A stretch of DNA of 64,000 nt from Thermomonas brevis (GCF_014395425.1 NZ_CP060711.1:1054001-1118000); one strand, 5' to 3'; positions 51,537 through 62,321 are shown, counted from the stretch's first letter. Notes: generated from the sequence alone by a model not told the origin. Numbers and translations: made by a program.

Positions 51537-51767
51537 CTATTCCAAGCCGCAGAAGCCACGCAGGCCATCCGCGTCGAACGGCCAATCCAGATCCGCATCG
51601 CGCGCATCGTCGCGCAACACCGGCACGCGCAGGCCGTAGCGCGCTTCCAGCGCGTCGTCGTCGTCGATGAAGACGCTCTCGAACTCCGGCACGCGGGCAA
51701 CCGCCAGCGCGGCCAGCGCAAGGTCGCACAGGTGGCAGTGGTCGCGCTGGTAGAGGATCAGGGCCAT
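51537..51767 (-). CDS. Glutaredoxin-like protein (DUF836 type)
   Basis: 76 residues from ATG 51767; the frame goes on to 51854 but the added part is not family-like and would overlap sdaA. The CxxC active site CHLC follows the first strand ([16 protein letters not shown]), and [12 protein letters not shown] contains the cis-proline. The short, acidic form matches thiol-disulfide glutaredoxin-like proteins of unknown partner. Its start lies 74 bases from the divergent sdaA. Confidence 0.87.
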   Translation of the reverse strand: MALILYQRDHCHLCDLALAALAVARVPEFESVFIDDDDALEARYGLRVPVLRDDARDADLDWPFDADGLRGFCGLE

Positions 51768-51840
51768 ACGCTCGCGTCCTTCGGCGGGGCTTCGGCGTCC
51801 TAGAATAGCGTTCCCCCACCGCCCGGCAGCCTCCGCCACC

Positions 51841-53238
<1,398 letters not shown>

Positions 53239-53366
53239 AAACCGCGATCGCGTTCAAGTTTCCCCCCTGCGAGCCGCTACCGGTTTGGATGTAATCTGGA
53301 ACCGGCCGGGAGATCCTGGGGGGAATCTCTATCGTTTGTCCATCCGCCACACGTCATGTACCCGGA

Positions 53367-56300
53367 TTGCGTCGGGCCTGCGCGCGCCTGCTGCGATGCG
53401 GCGCGCTGCTGCTCGCGCTGACGGCGGCCCTGCCGTCGGCCGCGCTGGAGACCGACAAGCCGTTCCGCGACTACGTCATCGATACCTGGGACGTGAAGCA
53501 GGGGCTGCCGCAGATCACCGTGCCGGCGATCACCCAGGACGCCGACGGCTACCTGTGGTTCGGCACCCAGGCCGGCCTGGCCCGCTTCGACGGCGTGCGC
53601 TTCCGCCGTTACAGCCAGGAGGAAGCGCCCAACCTGGACAGCTACATCCAGGCGCTGCTGGCCGATGACCAGCGGCGGCTGTGGATCGGCACTTCGCGCG
53701 GCCTGCTGGTGATGGAGGACGGACGCTTCCACCGGATCGACCATGCCGCCGCGGGCGGCGTGGCCGACCACAACTTCCCGGTGCGCGCGCTGGCGATGTC
53801 GGCGGGGCGCGTGCTGGTGGCGGGGCCCGACGGCCTCTACACGCCCGACGGCCACAAATTGCAGCGCCTGCAGGCCCTGTCCGGCCCGGCGCTGAGCCTG
53901 CTGGTGCGCAAGGACGGCGTGTGGGTGGGCAGCATCGGCCAGGCGCTGCGGATCGACGGCGGCAAGGTCGAAGCCCTGCCGCTGCCGGCGGCAGCGGCGG
54001 GCAGCGCGGTCACCACGCTGGCGCAGCACGACGGCGAGCTTTGGGCCGGCACCAACCGCGGCCTGTATCGCCTGCACCGCGGCGCCTGGCTGCCGGTCAG
54101 CGGCAAGCTGGATTCCGCCGCGCAGACCGTGGAAGCCATGGCCGCCGACCGCGACGGCAACCTGTGGGTGGCGACCTCGCAATATCTCGAGCGGATCAAC
54201 CGCAACGCGACCCAGCCGTCCGAACGCATCCAGAACGTCCCCGGCAGCATTGCCATCCGCTCCATCTACGAAGACCACGACGGCAACCTCTGGCTGGGCA
54301 GCCAGACCGAGGGCGTGGCGCGGGTCTGGAACGGCTACACCCGGCGGCTGGACGGCGCCTACGGCCTGTCCAACCTGCTGCTGTGGTCGATCGCCGCCGC
54401 GCCCGGCGGCGGCGTGTACGTGGGCAGCGGCAACGGCGTGGACCTGTGGCGCGACGGCCGCTTCCAGCGCGCGGTCGGCGGCGCGCAGCTGCCGCACCCG
54501 GAGGCCTACAGCCTGCTGGCGGAACCCGGCCGGCTCTGGATCGGCACCCGCGCCGGCGCCGCGCTGCTGCGCAACGGCAAGGTCGAGGAGCCGCCCGCGC
54601 TGGCCGCGCTGCGCAACATCCAGGTCAACGGCATCCTCCGCGACCACGCCGGCCGGCTGTGGTTCGCCACCGGCGACGGCCTGTTCCTGCTCGCCCCGGA
54701 CGGCAGCCGCCTGGTCCGCTACGGCGAGGCGGAAGGGCTGGTCGACGTGCGCATCCGCATCGTCCACGAGACCCGCGACGGCCGCCTGCTGATCGGCTCC
54801 ACCCGCGGCCTGTACGAATGGCGCGACGGCAGGATCGTGGCGACCGGCCACCAGACCGGCCTCGACGACGACATCGCCGTCGTCTCCTTCCTCGAACTCG
54901 CGGACGGGCGCTGGGTGGTGGGCGCCAGCAACGGCGACAACCTGCACGTCTTCGACGGCAAGCGCTGGCACGCGCTGGGCAACCGCCGCAACCTGCCCAC
55001 CAACGCGCCGTTCTTCCTCGCCGAGGACGCCGGCAACCTGTGGGTGGCCGGCATGCAGGGCGTCTACCGGCTGCCGCTGGCGCAGCTCGACGCCGCGCTG
55101 AAGGACCCGCAGGCGCGGCTGAACCCGCAGCTGGTCATCAATTCCGGCTTCGACCGGCCCGGCGGCCAGCAGGACAAATGCTGCAACGGCTCGGGCAACA
55201 GCCGCGGCCTGCTGCAGGACGGGCAGCTGTGGCTGCCGACCCGCGAAGGCGCGCTGCAGGTCAAGCTGGAAGCCGCCACCGGCGGCGAGCCGAGGCAGGT
55301 GCGGATCGAACGCGTGCTGGCGCAGGGCCAGCCGCACGAACCCGGCAAGGGCGTCGCGCGGCTGCCGCTGGACGCGCGCGACCTGCGCTTCGAATTCACC
55401 GTCCCCGCCTTCCAGCCCACCCAGATGCCGCAGCTGCGCTACCACCTGGACGGCTACGACGAAGGCTGGCGCGAGCTGGACAATCCGACCCTGCGCTCGG
55501 CCAGCTACGTCAACCTGCCGCCGGGCCGCTACACCTTCGAGGTCGCCGACTTCGCCCGCCCCAACCCGCTGGCCGGCGCGGCGCGGATGCAGCTGGAGCT
55601 GCCGCCGCACCTGCACGAAACCCTTGCCTTCCGCCTGCTGGCCGGGCTGTTCGCGGTATCGCTGGTATGGCTGGGCTACCTCGGCCTGCGCCACCGCTAC
55701 GCGCGCCAGCGGATGGTGCTGGAGCAGCTGGTGCAGGAGCGCACCCGCGACCTGCAGGCCGCCAACGCCCGGCTCAAGGAAATCAGCTTCACCGACCCGC
55801 TCACCTGCCTGCACAACCGCCGCTACCTGGCCCAGCAGCTCCCCATCGACCTGTCGTTCTACGAGCGCGACGCGGCCTATGTCAGCGGGCGCGACGCGGT
55901 GGTCATCGCCCTGCTCGACGTCGACCATTTCAAGGCGATCAACGACACCTGGGGCCACGCCGCCGGCGACCGCGTGCTGGAACAGCTCGGCCAGCTACTG
56001 GGCGAGTTGAAGCGCAGCGGCGACTACGTGGCGCGCTGGGGCGGCGAGGAGTTCCTGCTGGTGCTGCGCCCGCTGGCGCGCGGCAGCCTGGCGCAGATCG
56101 GCGAGCGCCTGTGCTCGCGCATCTCCGGGCACGTGTTCGACCTCGGCAACGGCGTGGAGCACCGGCTGACGGTATCGGTCGGCCTGGTCGAATGCCCGCT
56201 GTTCCCGGACCACCCGCACCTGCTCGACTGGGAGCAGCTGGTCACCCTGGCCGACCGCGCCATGTACCGGGTCAAGACCACCGGCCGCAACGGCTGGATG

Positions 56301-56477
56301 GCCTGCCGCCCGCGGCCGGATGCGCGCCTGCCGGCCGACCTTTCGGCGTTCCAGGGCAATCCGCGCCAGCTGCTGGACAGCGGCCTGCTGGAGCTGTTCG
56401 GCGACGGCAACCGCCAGCCGGCGGACCCGCCATCGGAGCGGACGCGCGCGGCGCCTCCGTCCCTGGGCCAGGGATGA
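53367..56477 (+). CDS. Diguanylate cyclase with periplasmic propeller sensor
   Basis: 1036 residues from TTG 53367, the only start upstream of the signal sequence (LLRCGALLLALTAALPSAA). Propeller blades of the Reg_prop type (DADGYLWFGTQAGLARFDG, DQRRLWIGTSRGLLV) cover about 50-600, then a Y_Y_Y domain (YHLDGYDEGWRELDNPTLRSASYVNLPPGRYTFEV) and a helix at about 755-775. The GGDEF domain has an intact active site (RWGGEEF) and DVDHFKAIND. It makes cyclic di-GMP. No RxxD inhibitory site is obvious. It is followed closely by a second cyclic-di-GMP gene. Confidence 0.92.
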   Translation: MRRACARLLRCGALLLALTAALPSAALETDKPFRDYVIDTWDVKQGLPQITVPAITQDADGYLWFGTQAGLARFDGVRFRRYSQEEAPNLDSYIQALLADDQRRLWIGTSRGLLVMEDGRFHRIDHAAAGGVADHNFPVRALAMSAGRVLVAGPDGLYTPDGHKLQRLQALSGPALSLLVRKDGVWVGSIGQALRIDGGKVEALPLPAAAAGSAVTTLAQHDGELWAGTNRGLYRLHRGAWLPVSGKLDSAAQTVEAMAADRDGNLWVATSQYLERINRNATQPSERIQNVPGSIAIRSIYEDHDGNLWLGSQTEGVARVWNGYTRRLDGAYGLSNLLLWSIAAAPGGGVYVGSGNGVDLWRDGRFQRAVGGAQLPHPEAYSLLAEPGRLWIGTRAGAALLRNGKVEEPPALAALRNIQVNGILRDHAGRLWFATGDGLFLLAPDGSRLVRYGEAEGLVDVRIRIVHETRDGRLLIGSTRGLYEWRDGRIVATGHQTGLDDDIAVVSFLELADGRWVVGASNGDNLHVFDGKRWHALGNRRNLPTNAPFFLAEDAGNLWVAGMQGVYRLPLAQLDAALKDPQARLNPQLVINSGFDRPGGQQDKCCNGSGNSRGLLQDGQLWLPTREGALQVKLEAATGGEPRQVRIERVLAQGQPHEPGKGVARLPLDARDLRFEFTVPAFQPTQMPQLRYHLDGYDEGWRELDNPTLRSASYVNLPPGRYTFEVADFARPNPLAGAARMQLELPPHLHETLAFRLLAGLFAVSLVWLGYLGLRHRYARQRMVLEQLVQERTRDLQAANARLKEISFTDPLTCLHNRRYLAQQLPIDLSFYERDAAYVSGRDAVVIALLDVDHFKAINDTWGHAAGDRVLEQLGQLLGELKRSGDYVARWGGEEFLLVLRPLARGSLAQIGERLCSRISGHVFDLGNGVEHRLTVSVGLVECPLFPDHPHLLDWEQLVTLADRAMYRVKTTGRNGWMACRPRPDARLPADLSAFQGNPRQLLDSGLLELFGDGNRQPADPPSERTRAAPPSLGQG

Positions 56478-56481
56478 CGGC

Positions 56482-58662
56482 ATGCGAAGCGCAGTGGCCA
56501 CCGCGTTGCGTGGAGTGCTGCTGACCGGCCTGTATTTCGCCGGCGCCGTGATCGCCCTGCTGTACCTGCGCACGCCGGCCGACGTCACCCTGTTCTGGCC
56601 CGCCGCCGGCATCGGCTACGCGATGGTGCTGCGCTACGGCCTGCGCTACGCGCTCGCCATCCCCGCCGCGCAGCTGCTGCTGCACCTGCTGGTGCTGCCG
56701 GTGCCGCTGGCGTTCCTGCCGTTCTCGGTGTCCGGCAACTTCTTCGGCACCCTGGCCGCCTGCGCCTACGTGGCCAGCCGCCAGCCACGGTTGCGGCTGC
56801 GCATCAGCGACGGCTTCCTGCTGCTGCGCGGCGGCGTGCTGCTGTGCCTGGTCAGCGCTCTCACCGGCACGCTCGGGATGTACATCGCCGGCATGGCGAG
56901 CGCCGGGGAACTGCCGCGCGTCTACCTGCAATGGGCGCTCGGCGACCTGCTCGGCGTCACCGCCACCACGCCCTGCCTGCTGTTGCTGTTCGCTCGCCAC
57001 ATGCGGATCGCACCGCCGCTGCCGGTGGTCGCCAGCGTGCGCGAACGCGCGACGTGGATCGTGGCGATGCTGCTGGCGCTGGTCGGCGGCATGGCGATCG
57101 TCCACGACGGCAGCCTGTATCCGCTGTCGGTCGCCACCCTGCCGCTGGCGCTGCTGCTGTGGTCGGCCGCGCGCTTTCCGCCGCTGTTCACCGCGGTGGC
57201 GGCGATGGCCGTCACCGTCACGCTGGGGCTGACCGTGGGCATCGGCCTGGGCGGCTTCAACCGCCCCGAGCTGCTGAGCGACACCCTGCAGGTGATGAGC
57301 ACGCTGATCGTGAATTCGCTGATCCCGATCCTGCTGGTGGCGTCCTACCACGAGCGCGCGGAGACCATGGCGGCGCTGCACGTCCGCGCCACGTTCGATC
57401 CGCTGACCGGCCTGCTCAACCGCGATGCGTTCGAGGAGCGCGCCCGCGCCCGGCTGTCCCGCAACGCCGGCCCGCAGACGCTGCTGTACGTCGACCTGGA
57501 CAACTTCAAGCTGGTCAACGACGCCACCAGCCATGCCGCCGGCGACGAGATGCTGCGCCACGTGGCGGGGCTGGTGCGCGACGGTTTCGACGACGGCGCG
57601 CTGGCCGCGCACAGCGGCGGCGACGAGTTCACCATCCTCGCCCCGCAGGACGCGGAAACGGCGGCCGCGGCGGGGCGCCGCCTGCTGGAGCGGATCGAGG
57701 ACATGCGGGTGGCGTGGCAGGGCGGCAACCTGCGCGCCACCGCCAGCATTGGTCTCGCCTCCAGCCAGCCGCCGCACGCGAGCTTCGACGAACTGCTGTC
57801 GAAGGTGGACACCGCCTGCCACGAGGCCAAGGATCTCGGCGGCAACCGCCTGCTGGTCGCCGGGCAGAACGCCGAAAGCCTGCGCAGCCGCAGCCGGATG
57901 ATGCGCAACGCGCTGGACGCGCGCGAGGCGCTGGACCAGCGCCGCTTCGAGCTGTGGTGCCAGCCGATCGTGGACCTGCACGCGCCGGGCGCGGGACAGG
58001 CGCATTTCGAGGTGCTGCTGCGCTGGCGCGACGGCGAGGGCCGGCTGCGCCCGCCGGCGGCCCTGATCGCCGCCGCCGAACGCTACCGGCTGGGCCCGCG
58101 CCTGGACCGCTACGTGCTGGACGCGGTGCTGGACTGGTTCGAGGCGCACCCGCAGGCGGTGCCGCTGGTCGAGCAGTGCGGCATCAACCTCGGCGCGGCC
58201 ACCCTGGTCGACGAGGAGTTCGCCGAGTACGTGGCCGAGCGGTTCCGCCGCAGCACCCTGCAGCCGGGGCAGCTGTGCCTGGAGATCACCGAGACCAGCG
58301 TGGTGCGCGACCTCACCCGCACCCGCCGCTTCATCGCCCGCATGCGCGACCTCGGCTGCCGCTTCGCGCTGGACGACTTCGGCACCGGCTTCTGCTCGTT
58401 CAGCTACCTGCGCGACCTGCAGGTGGACTACCTGAAGATCGACGGCAGCTTCGTCCGCAGCCTGGCCGATTCACGGCTGTCGGAAGCGGTGGTGCGTTCG
58501 ATCACCGAGATCGCGCATCTGCTGGAGATGCGCGCGGTGGGCGAACAGGTCGAAACCGAGGCGCAGCTGGAGCAGTTGCAGGCGCTGCGGGTGGACTGCG
58601 CGCAGGGCTACGTGTTCCAGCGCCCGGTGCCGGTCGGCGATTTCTTCGGCATGCCGGCCTGA
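56482..58662 (+). CDS. MASE1-GGDEF-EAL cyclic-di-GMP protein
   Basis: 726 residues from ATG 56482. Eight or so hydrophobic helices at about 5-290 form a MASE1-type sensor (TPADVTLFWPAAGIGYAMVLRYG). The GGDEF domain has LYVDLDNFKLVND and HSGGDEF, intact for cyclase activity. The EAL domain has FEVLLRW in place of EAL, with LEITETS, DDFGTGF and YLKIDGSFV retained, so phosphodiesterase activity is plausible. It is encoded only 4 bases after the propeller-GGDEF gene, and its 3' end overlaps the convergent hom gene by 55 bases. Confidence 0.92.
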   Translation: MRSAVATALRGVLLTGLYFAGAVIALLYLRTPADVTLFWPAAGIGYAMVLRYGLRYALAIPAAQLLLHLLVLPVPLAFLPFSVSGNFFGTLAACAYVASRQPRLRLRISDGFLLLRGGVLLCLVSALTGTLGMYIAGMASAGELPRVYLQWALGDLLGVTATTPCLLLLFARHMRIAPPLPVVASVRERATWIVAMLLALVGGMAIVHDGSLYPLSVATLPLALLLWSAARFPPLFTAVAAMAVTVTLGLTVGIGLGGFNRPELLSDTLQVMSTLIVNSLIPILLVASYHERAETMAALHVRATFDPLTGLLNRDAFEERARARLSRNAGPQTLLYVDLDNFKLVNDATSHAAGDEMLRHVAGLVRDGFDDGALAAHSGGDEFTILAPQDAETAAAAGRRLLERIEDMRVAWQGGNLRATASIGLASSQPPHASFDELLSKVDTACHEAKDLGGNRLLVAGQNAESLRSRSRMMRNALDAREALDQRRFELWCQPIVDLHAPGAGQAHFEVLLRWRDGEGRLRPPAALIAAAERYRLGPRLDRYVLDAVLDWFEAHPQAVPLVEQCGINLGAATLVDEEFAEYVAERFRRSTLQPGQLCLEITETSVVRDLTRTRRFIARMRDLGCRFALDDFGTGFCSFSYLRDLQVDYLKIDGSFVRSLADSRLSEAVVRSITEIAHLLEMRAVGEQVETEAQLEQLQALRVDCAQGYVFQRPVPVGDFFGMPA

Positions 58663-59744
58663 GCGGCGTCCGCCTGGATCGCCAGCGCGTCGTCCAGCAG
58701 CGCCGCCGCGGTGACGCCGGCGCCCGCGCCCGGCCCCTGCACGACCAGCGGCTGCTGCGGATAGCGGTCCGACCAGATCGCCACCCGGTTGTCGGTGCCG
58801 CCGCCGCCGACCAGCGGATGGTCGGCGGGCAAGGCTTCCAGCCCCACCGTGGCGCGGCCGTCCGCGTGCAGCCGCGCGACGAAGCGCAGCTTCGCGCCGT
58901 CCTTGTAGGCGGCGGCGTAGCGTTCGCGCAGCGGCGCGTCGAGCGCCGGCAGCGCGGCATCCAGCTCATCGCGCGGCAGCGCCGCCAGCGCGGGCGGCAC
59001 CAGCGACTCCACCCGCACCGCATCGGCCTCCAGCGGGAAGCCCGAGGCGCGCGCCAGGATCAGCAGCTTGCGGCGCACGTCCTCGCCGGACAGGTCCTCG
59101 CGCGGGTCGGGTTCGGTATAGCCGGCGTCGCGCGCCTGCCGGACGAAGCCGGAGAACGGGCGCAGGCCGTCGTACTGGTTGAACAGCCAGGCCAGCGAGC
59201 CGGACAACACGCCGGCGATGGCGTGGATGCGGTCGCCGCCGTCCTGCAACGCGCGCAGCGAGCGCAGAATCGGCAGGCCCGCGCCGACCGTGGCGCTGTC
59301 GCCGTAGCGGGTGCCGCCGGCCCGGCGCGCGGCCTGGATGGCCTGCCAGCGCGCCAGCGACGTGCCCTGCCCCAGCTTGCAGGCGGTGACCACGTGGATG
59401 CCGCGCGCCAGCCAGTGCGCGTGGCGGTCGGCCACGTCGTCCGACGCGGTGGCGTCGAGCACGATGCGGGTGCCGCGGCCGGCCAGCGCCTCCTCCACCG
59501 CGTCCAGCGAGCTGGCCTGCGGCGAATGCTGCAGCAGCAGTTCGCCGGCGTCGCTGGGGATGCCGGCCGGATTGCCCAGCGCGAAGCGCGAATTGGCCGC
59601 GTGCACCAGCGACAGGCGTTGGCCGAGCGGCGTGCCCTGCCAGTCCGCCAGCCGCGCCCAGACCGCGCTGCCCACCGTGCCGGTGCCGAGCAGCGCCACC
59701 CGCGCCGACGACGACGCGCGCAGCGTCGCGACCCGCGCGCTCAC
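58608..59744 (-). CDS. hom: Homoserine dehydrogenase
   Basis: 378 residues from GTG 59744, which overlaps the metB stop. NAD(P)-binding LLGTGTVGSAVW, the substrate region GDSATVGAGLPILRSLRAL and AGVLSGSLAWLFNQYDG, and DLSGEDVRRKLLILAR all fit. There is no ACT domain and no fused aspartokinase. It makes homoserine from aspartate semialdehyde for methionine and threonine. As the last gene of the metX-metB-hom operon it should be under the upstream SAM riboswitch. Its 3' end overlaps the MASE1-GGDEF-EAL gene. Confidence 0.95.
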   Translation of the reverse strand: MSARVATLRASSSARVALLGTGTVGSAVWARLADWQGTPLGQRLSLVHAANSRFALGNPAGIPSDAGELLLQHSPQASSLDAVEEALAGRGTRIVLDATASDDVADRHAHWLARGIHVVTACKLGQGTSLARWQAIQAARRAGGTRYGDSATVGAGLPILRSLRALQDGGDRIHAIAGVLSGSLAWLFNQYDGLRPFSGFVRQARDAGYTEPDPREDLSGEDVRRKLLILARASGFPLEADAVRVESLVPPALAALPRDELDAALPALDAPLRERYAAAYKDGAKLRFVARLHADGRATVGLEALPADHPLVGGGGTDNRVAIWSDRYPQQPLVVQGPGAGAGVTAAALLDDALAIQADAAQAGMPKKSPTGTGRWNT

Positions 59745-60946
59745 TTCGCGTCCTGGCGTTTGCCCGGACACGCGGCCTGCGCGCGCTCCAGCGCGGCGGC
59801 GAGGTCGGCGACCAGATCGTCGGCGTGCTCGATGCCCACCGACAGCCGCAGCAACCCGTCGGAAATGCCGGCCGCAGCGCGCGCTTCCGCGCTCATCGCC
59901 GCGTGGGTCATGGTGGCCGGATGCGCGACCAGGCTTTCCACGCCGCCCAGCGATTCGGCCAGGGTGAAGTAGCGCAGTCCGTCGACGAAGGCGCGCACCG
60001 CCGCCTCGCCTCCGTCCAGCTCGACGCTCAGCATCGCGCCGAAGCCGTGCTGCTGGCGCGCCGCCAGCGCGTGGCCCGGATGCGACGTCAGCCCCGGATA
60101 ATGCACCGCGCGCACCGCCGCATGGCCATCCAGCAATGCCGCCACCGCCGCCGCGTTCTCCTGGTGCACGCGCAGGCGCGCGTCCAGCGTGCGCAGGCCG
60201 CGCAGGGTGAGGAAGCTGTCGAACGGCGAGCCGGTCAGGCCCAGCGCGTTGGCCCACCACGCGAACTGCTCGTGGATCGAGGCGTGCTTCGCCACCGCCG
60301 CGCCGCCGACCACGTCGCTGTGGCCGTTGATGTACTTGGTCGTCGAATGCACCACCGCGTCCGCGCCGAAATCGGCGATCGGCCGCTGCAGCGCCGGCGA
60401 CAGGAAGGTGTTGTCCACCACCGCTAGCGCGCCGGCCTTGTGCGCGGCGTCGATCACGAAGCGCAGGTCGGTGATGCGCAGCAGCGGATTGGATGGCGTC
60501 TCGATCCACACCAGCTTCGGCGCGCGCGCCAGCACCTCGGCCAGCGCGCGCGGATCGGTGAGATCGCAGGTCGCCAGTTCGAACGCGCCCTTCTTCGCCA
60601 GCGCGTTGAACAGCCGCCAGCTGCCGCCGTAGCAATCGTGCGGCACCACCAGCACGTCGCCCGGCTGCAGCAGCGCGTTCAGCACCAGCGTCACCGCGCC
60701 CATGCCGGTGGCGGTGATGACGCCGCCGGCGCCGCCTTCCAGCTCGGCCAGCGCCTCGCCCAGCAGGTCGCGGGTGGGATTGCCGCTGCGGGTGTAGTCG
60801 TAGGTGCGCTTGTCGTTGAAGCCGGCGAAGCTGAAGTTGCTCGACAGCACCAGCGGCGGGGTCACCGCGCCGAAGGCGGTGTCGCGGTCGATGCCGGCGC
60901 GCACCGCGCGGGTGGCGGCGCGGCTGTCCTGGGTGTCAGTGCTCAT
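59741..60946 (-). CDS. metB: Cystathionine gamma-synthase
   Basis: 401 residues from ATG 60946, a PLP enzyme of the Cys/Met metabolism family. It shows the N-terminal SNFSFAGFNDKRTYDYTRSGNPTRDLLGEALAELEGG, the PLP-lysine motif HSTTKYINGHSDVVGG, and the C-terminal SLGGVESLVAHPATMTHAAM. It joins cysteine with an activated homoserine ester to give cystathionine. It lies between metX (71 bases) and hom (overlapping) in a methionine operon. O-acetylhomoserine sulfhydrylase is the alternative, but the sequence favours MetB. Confidence 0.93.
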   Translation of the reverse strand: MSTDTQDSRAATRAVRAGIDRDTAFGAVTPPLVLSSNFSFAGFNDKRTYDYTRSGNPTRDLLGEALAELEGGAGGVITATGMGAVTLVLNALLQPGDVLVVPHDCYGGSWRLFNALAKKGAFELATCDLTDPRALAEVLARAPKLVWIETPSNPLLRITDLRFVIDAAHKAGALAVVDNTFLSPALQRPIADFGADAVVHSTTKYINGHSDVVGGAAVAKHASIHEQFAWWANALGLTGSPFDSFLTLRGLRTLDARLRVHQENAAAVAALLDGHAAVRAVHYPGLTSHPGHALAARQQHGFGAMLSVELDGGEAAVRAFVDGLRYFTLAESLGGVESLVAHPATMTHAAMSAEARAAAGISDGLLRLSVGIEHADDLVADLAAALERAQAACPGKRQDAK

Positions 60947-61017
60947 GCGGGGGAACTCCGGTGGATGCGTGAAAGTGGATGCGTGAAAGTGGATGCGTGG
61001 AATGAGGAATGCGGAAA

Positions 61018-62097
61018 TCAGGCGCGGCGCGCGGCGGCGCCGAACAGCTCGCCGGCCAGCAGCGCGTCGATGCGGTCGGTTTCCTTGAGGAAAGCGTCGT
61101 GGCCGAAGGAGGAACGCAGCACGCGCAGCCGGCCGCGGCCGCCGAGCCCTTCGATCAGTTCCACCGCATCGGCCATCGGCACCAGCCGGTCGCCCTCGAC
61201 CGCGATCACCGACACCGGCACGCCGACCTGCGCGGGATCGACCCGGTGCAGGTCGATGGATTCGGACAGCCGCAGCCAGGCGGTGGCGGTCACACGCGCG
61301 ACGAACTTCGCGCCGGCGGCCTCCAGGTAATCCTCGGCGGCCACCCGCACCTGCCCGTTGCAGATGTCCGGCGGCGCGTCGAAGCGCTCGGCGAACTCCT
61401 CCGGCGTGCGGTAGCTCAGCATCGCGAACTGTCGCGCCAACGACAGCCCCTGCTCGTCCGCGCACTGCAGGCGGCCCAGCGCCACTGCCTTGCGTTGCAA
61501 GGCGCGCCATGCGGCGGCATAGGGATGCGGGCGATGCACGCCGCTGACCGCGACCAGCCGGCGCAGCCGCTGCGGATGCCGCACCGCCAGCTGCAGGCCG
61601 ACCAGCGCACCGTAGGAATAGCCGACGTAGCCTTCCAGCGCGTCGATGCCGAGCGCGTCCAGCAGCAGGGCGACGGCGTCGGCCTGGTCGGCGGTGTCGA
61701 TCGGCGCATCGATGCCGCCGTCGGCGCCGACGTAGTCGAAGGCGAGGATGCGCAGCTTCGCCGGGTCCAGCGTGCGGCCCGCGTCCAGCAGGCCTTCCGC
61801 CCAGCCGGGACAGCGATCCAGCGCGTTGGCGGCGACGTGGCGATGCGCGGAGATCCCGCCGGCCACGAACACCACCGGCGCGCCGGCCGGACCGACCAGT
61901 TCGTAGTTCAGCTTCAGCCGGCGCGCGCCGGCGTGGCGCAGGGCGAGCACCACATCGAGACTGCCGCGGTCGGCCTCGACCGCCGCCGCAGCCGCCGTGG
62001 CCGGACGCAGCGCATCCGTCGCCCGGGGGAGGGGCTGGCGAGGGGCTTCGATGCGTTCGGCAAGGTTCACGGCGGACTCCGGCGATGGACGGCCCAT
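61018..62097 (-). CDS. metX: Homoserine O-acyltransferase (MetX family; probably succinyl-specific)
   Basis: 359 residues from ATG 62097. An alpha/beta hydrolase with the nucleophile elbow GYSYG (YVGYSYGALVGLQLAVRHP), aspartate in VIAVEGDRLVPM and histidine in SSFGHDAFLKETD. The elbow differs from the GGSMGG of typical acetyl-specific MetX. From knowledge of Xanthomonas relatives, this subfamily can use succinyl-CoA, which would suit the MetB here, but that is inferred. It is the first gene of the metX-metB-hom operon, behind a SAM riboswitch. Confidence 0.9.
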   Translation of the reverse strand: MGRPSPESAVNLAERIEAPRQPLPRATDALRPATAAAAAVEADRGSLDVVLALRHAGARRLKLNYELVGPAGAPVVFVAGGISAHRHVAANALDRCPGWAEGLLDAGRTLDPAKLRILAFDYVGADGGIDAPIDTADQADAVALLLDALGIDALEGYVGYSYGALVGLQLAVRHPQRLRRLVAVSGVHRPHPYAAAWRALQRKAVALGRLQCADEQGLSLARQFAMLSYRTPEEFAERFDAPPDICNGQVRVAAEDYLEAAGAKFVARVTATAWLRLSESIDLHRVDPAQVGVPVSVIAVEGDRLVPMADAVELIEGLGGRGRLRVLRSSFGHDAFLKETDRIDALLAGELFGAAARRA

Positions 62098-62126
62098 CGG
62101 AGTCGCGCGGGGGATGCGGGAAGAAG

Positions 62127-62140
62127 GCCGACGGGTCGGC
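62127..62140 (-). terminator. Possible intrinsic hairpin downstream of the SAM riboswitch
   Basis: On the minus strand GCCGAcccgTCGGC forms a 5-bp hairpin followed by CCTTCTTCCC. The U run is weak, so it may be a poor terminator, or the switch may act by other means. It lies 30 bases before the metX start codon. Confidence 0.4.
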
Positions 62141-62169
62141 GTCGCGGGCCGCGCGGGGCGGCATCGCAA

Positions 62170-62287
62170 CCATCTTCCGGCAGACGCTCAGGTCCCCGCA
62201 GGATTTGGCACCTCGCCGACGGCTTGCGCTGTCGTCAGGTTGCCCCGGCATCAAAGGGCCTGTCCCTCCGCCGGTCTCGATGGATGG
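62170..62287 (-). promoter_or_regulatory. SAM riboswitch (S-box/SAM-I type) controlling metX-metB-hom
   Basis: The minus-strand leader has the conserved S-box blocks in order: CGGAGGGACAGGCCC, GATGCCGGGGCAACC, and GGTGCCAAATCCTGC. A closing stem P1 pairs CCATC and CCGGC at the 5' end with GCCGG and GATGG at the 3' end, with an internal loop. The aptamer ends 73 bases before the metX start, as expected for a switch that senses S-adenosylmethionine and turns off methionine synthesis genes. Confidence 0.93.
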
Positions 62288-62292
62288 CGGCC

Positions 62293-62321
62293 AGTCTGGA
62301 CATGCCCCGGCGGCATGTCAA
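62293..62321 (-). promoter_or_regulatory. Candidate promoter for the metX operon
   Basis: TTGACA (62321-62316) is followed after 17 bases by CAGACT (62298-62293), a weak -10. A start about 6 bases later would fall at about 62287, exactly where the riboswitch stem begins. The fit is by spacing; the -10 is poor. Confidence 0.45.
62299..62319. promoter_or_regulatory. Perfect palindrome in the metX/M23 divergent region, candidate operator
   Basis: gacatgcc-ccggc-ggcatgtc, 8-bp arms with a 5-base spacer, lies between the proposed -35 and -10. Position and symmetry suggest a repressor or regulator site, but it could be a chance hairpin. Confidence 0.4.
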
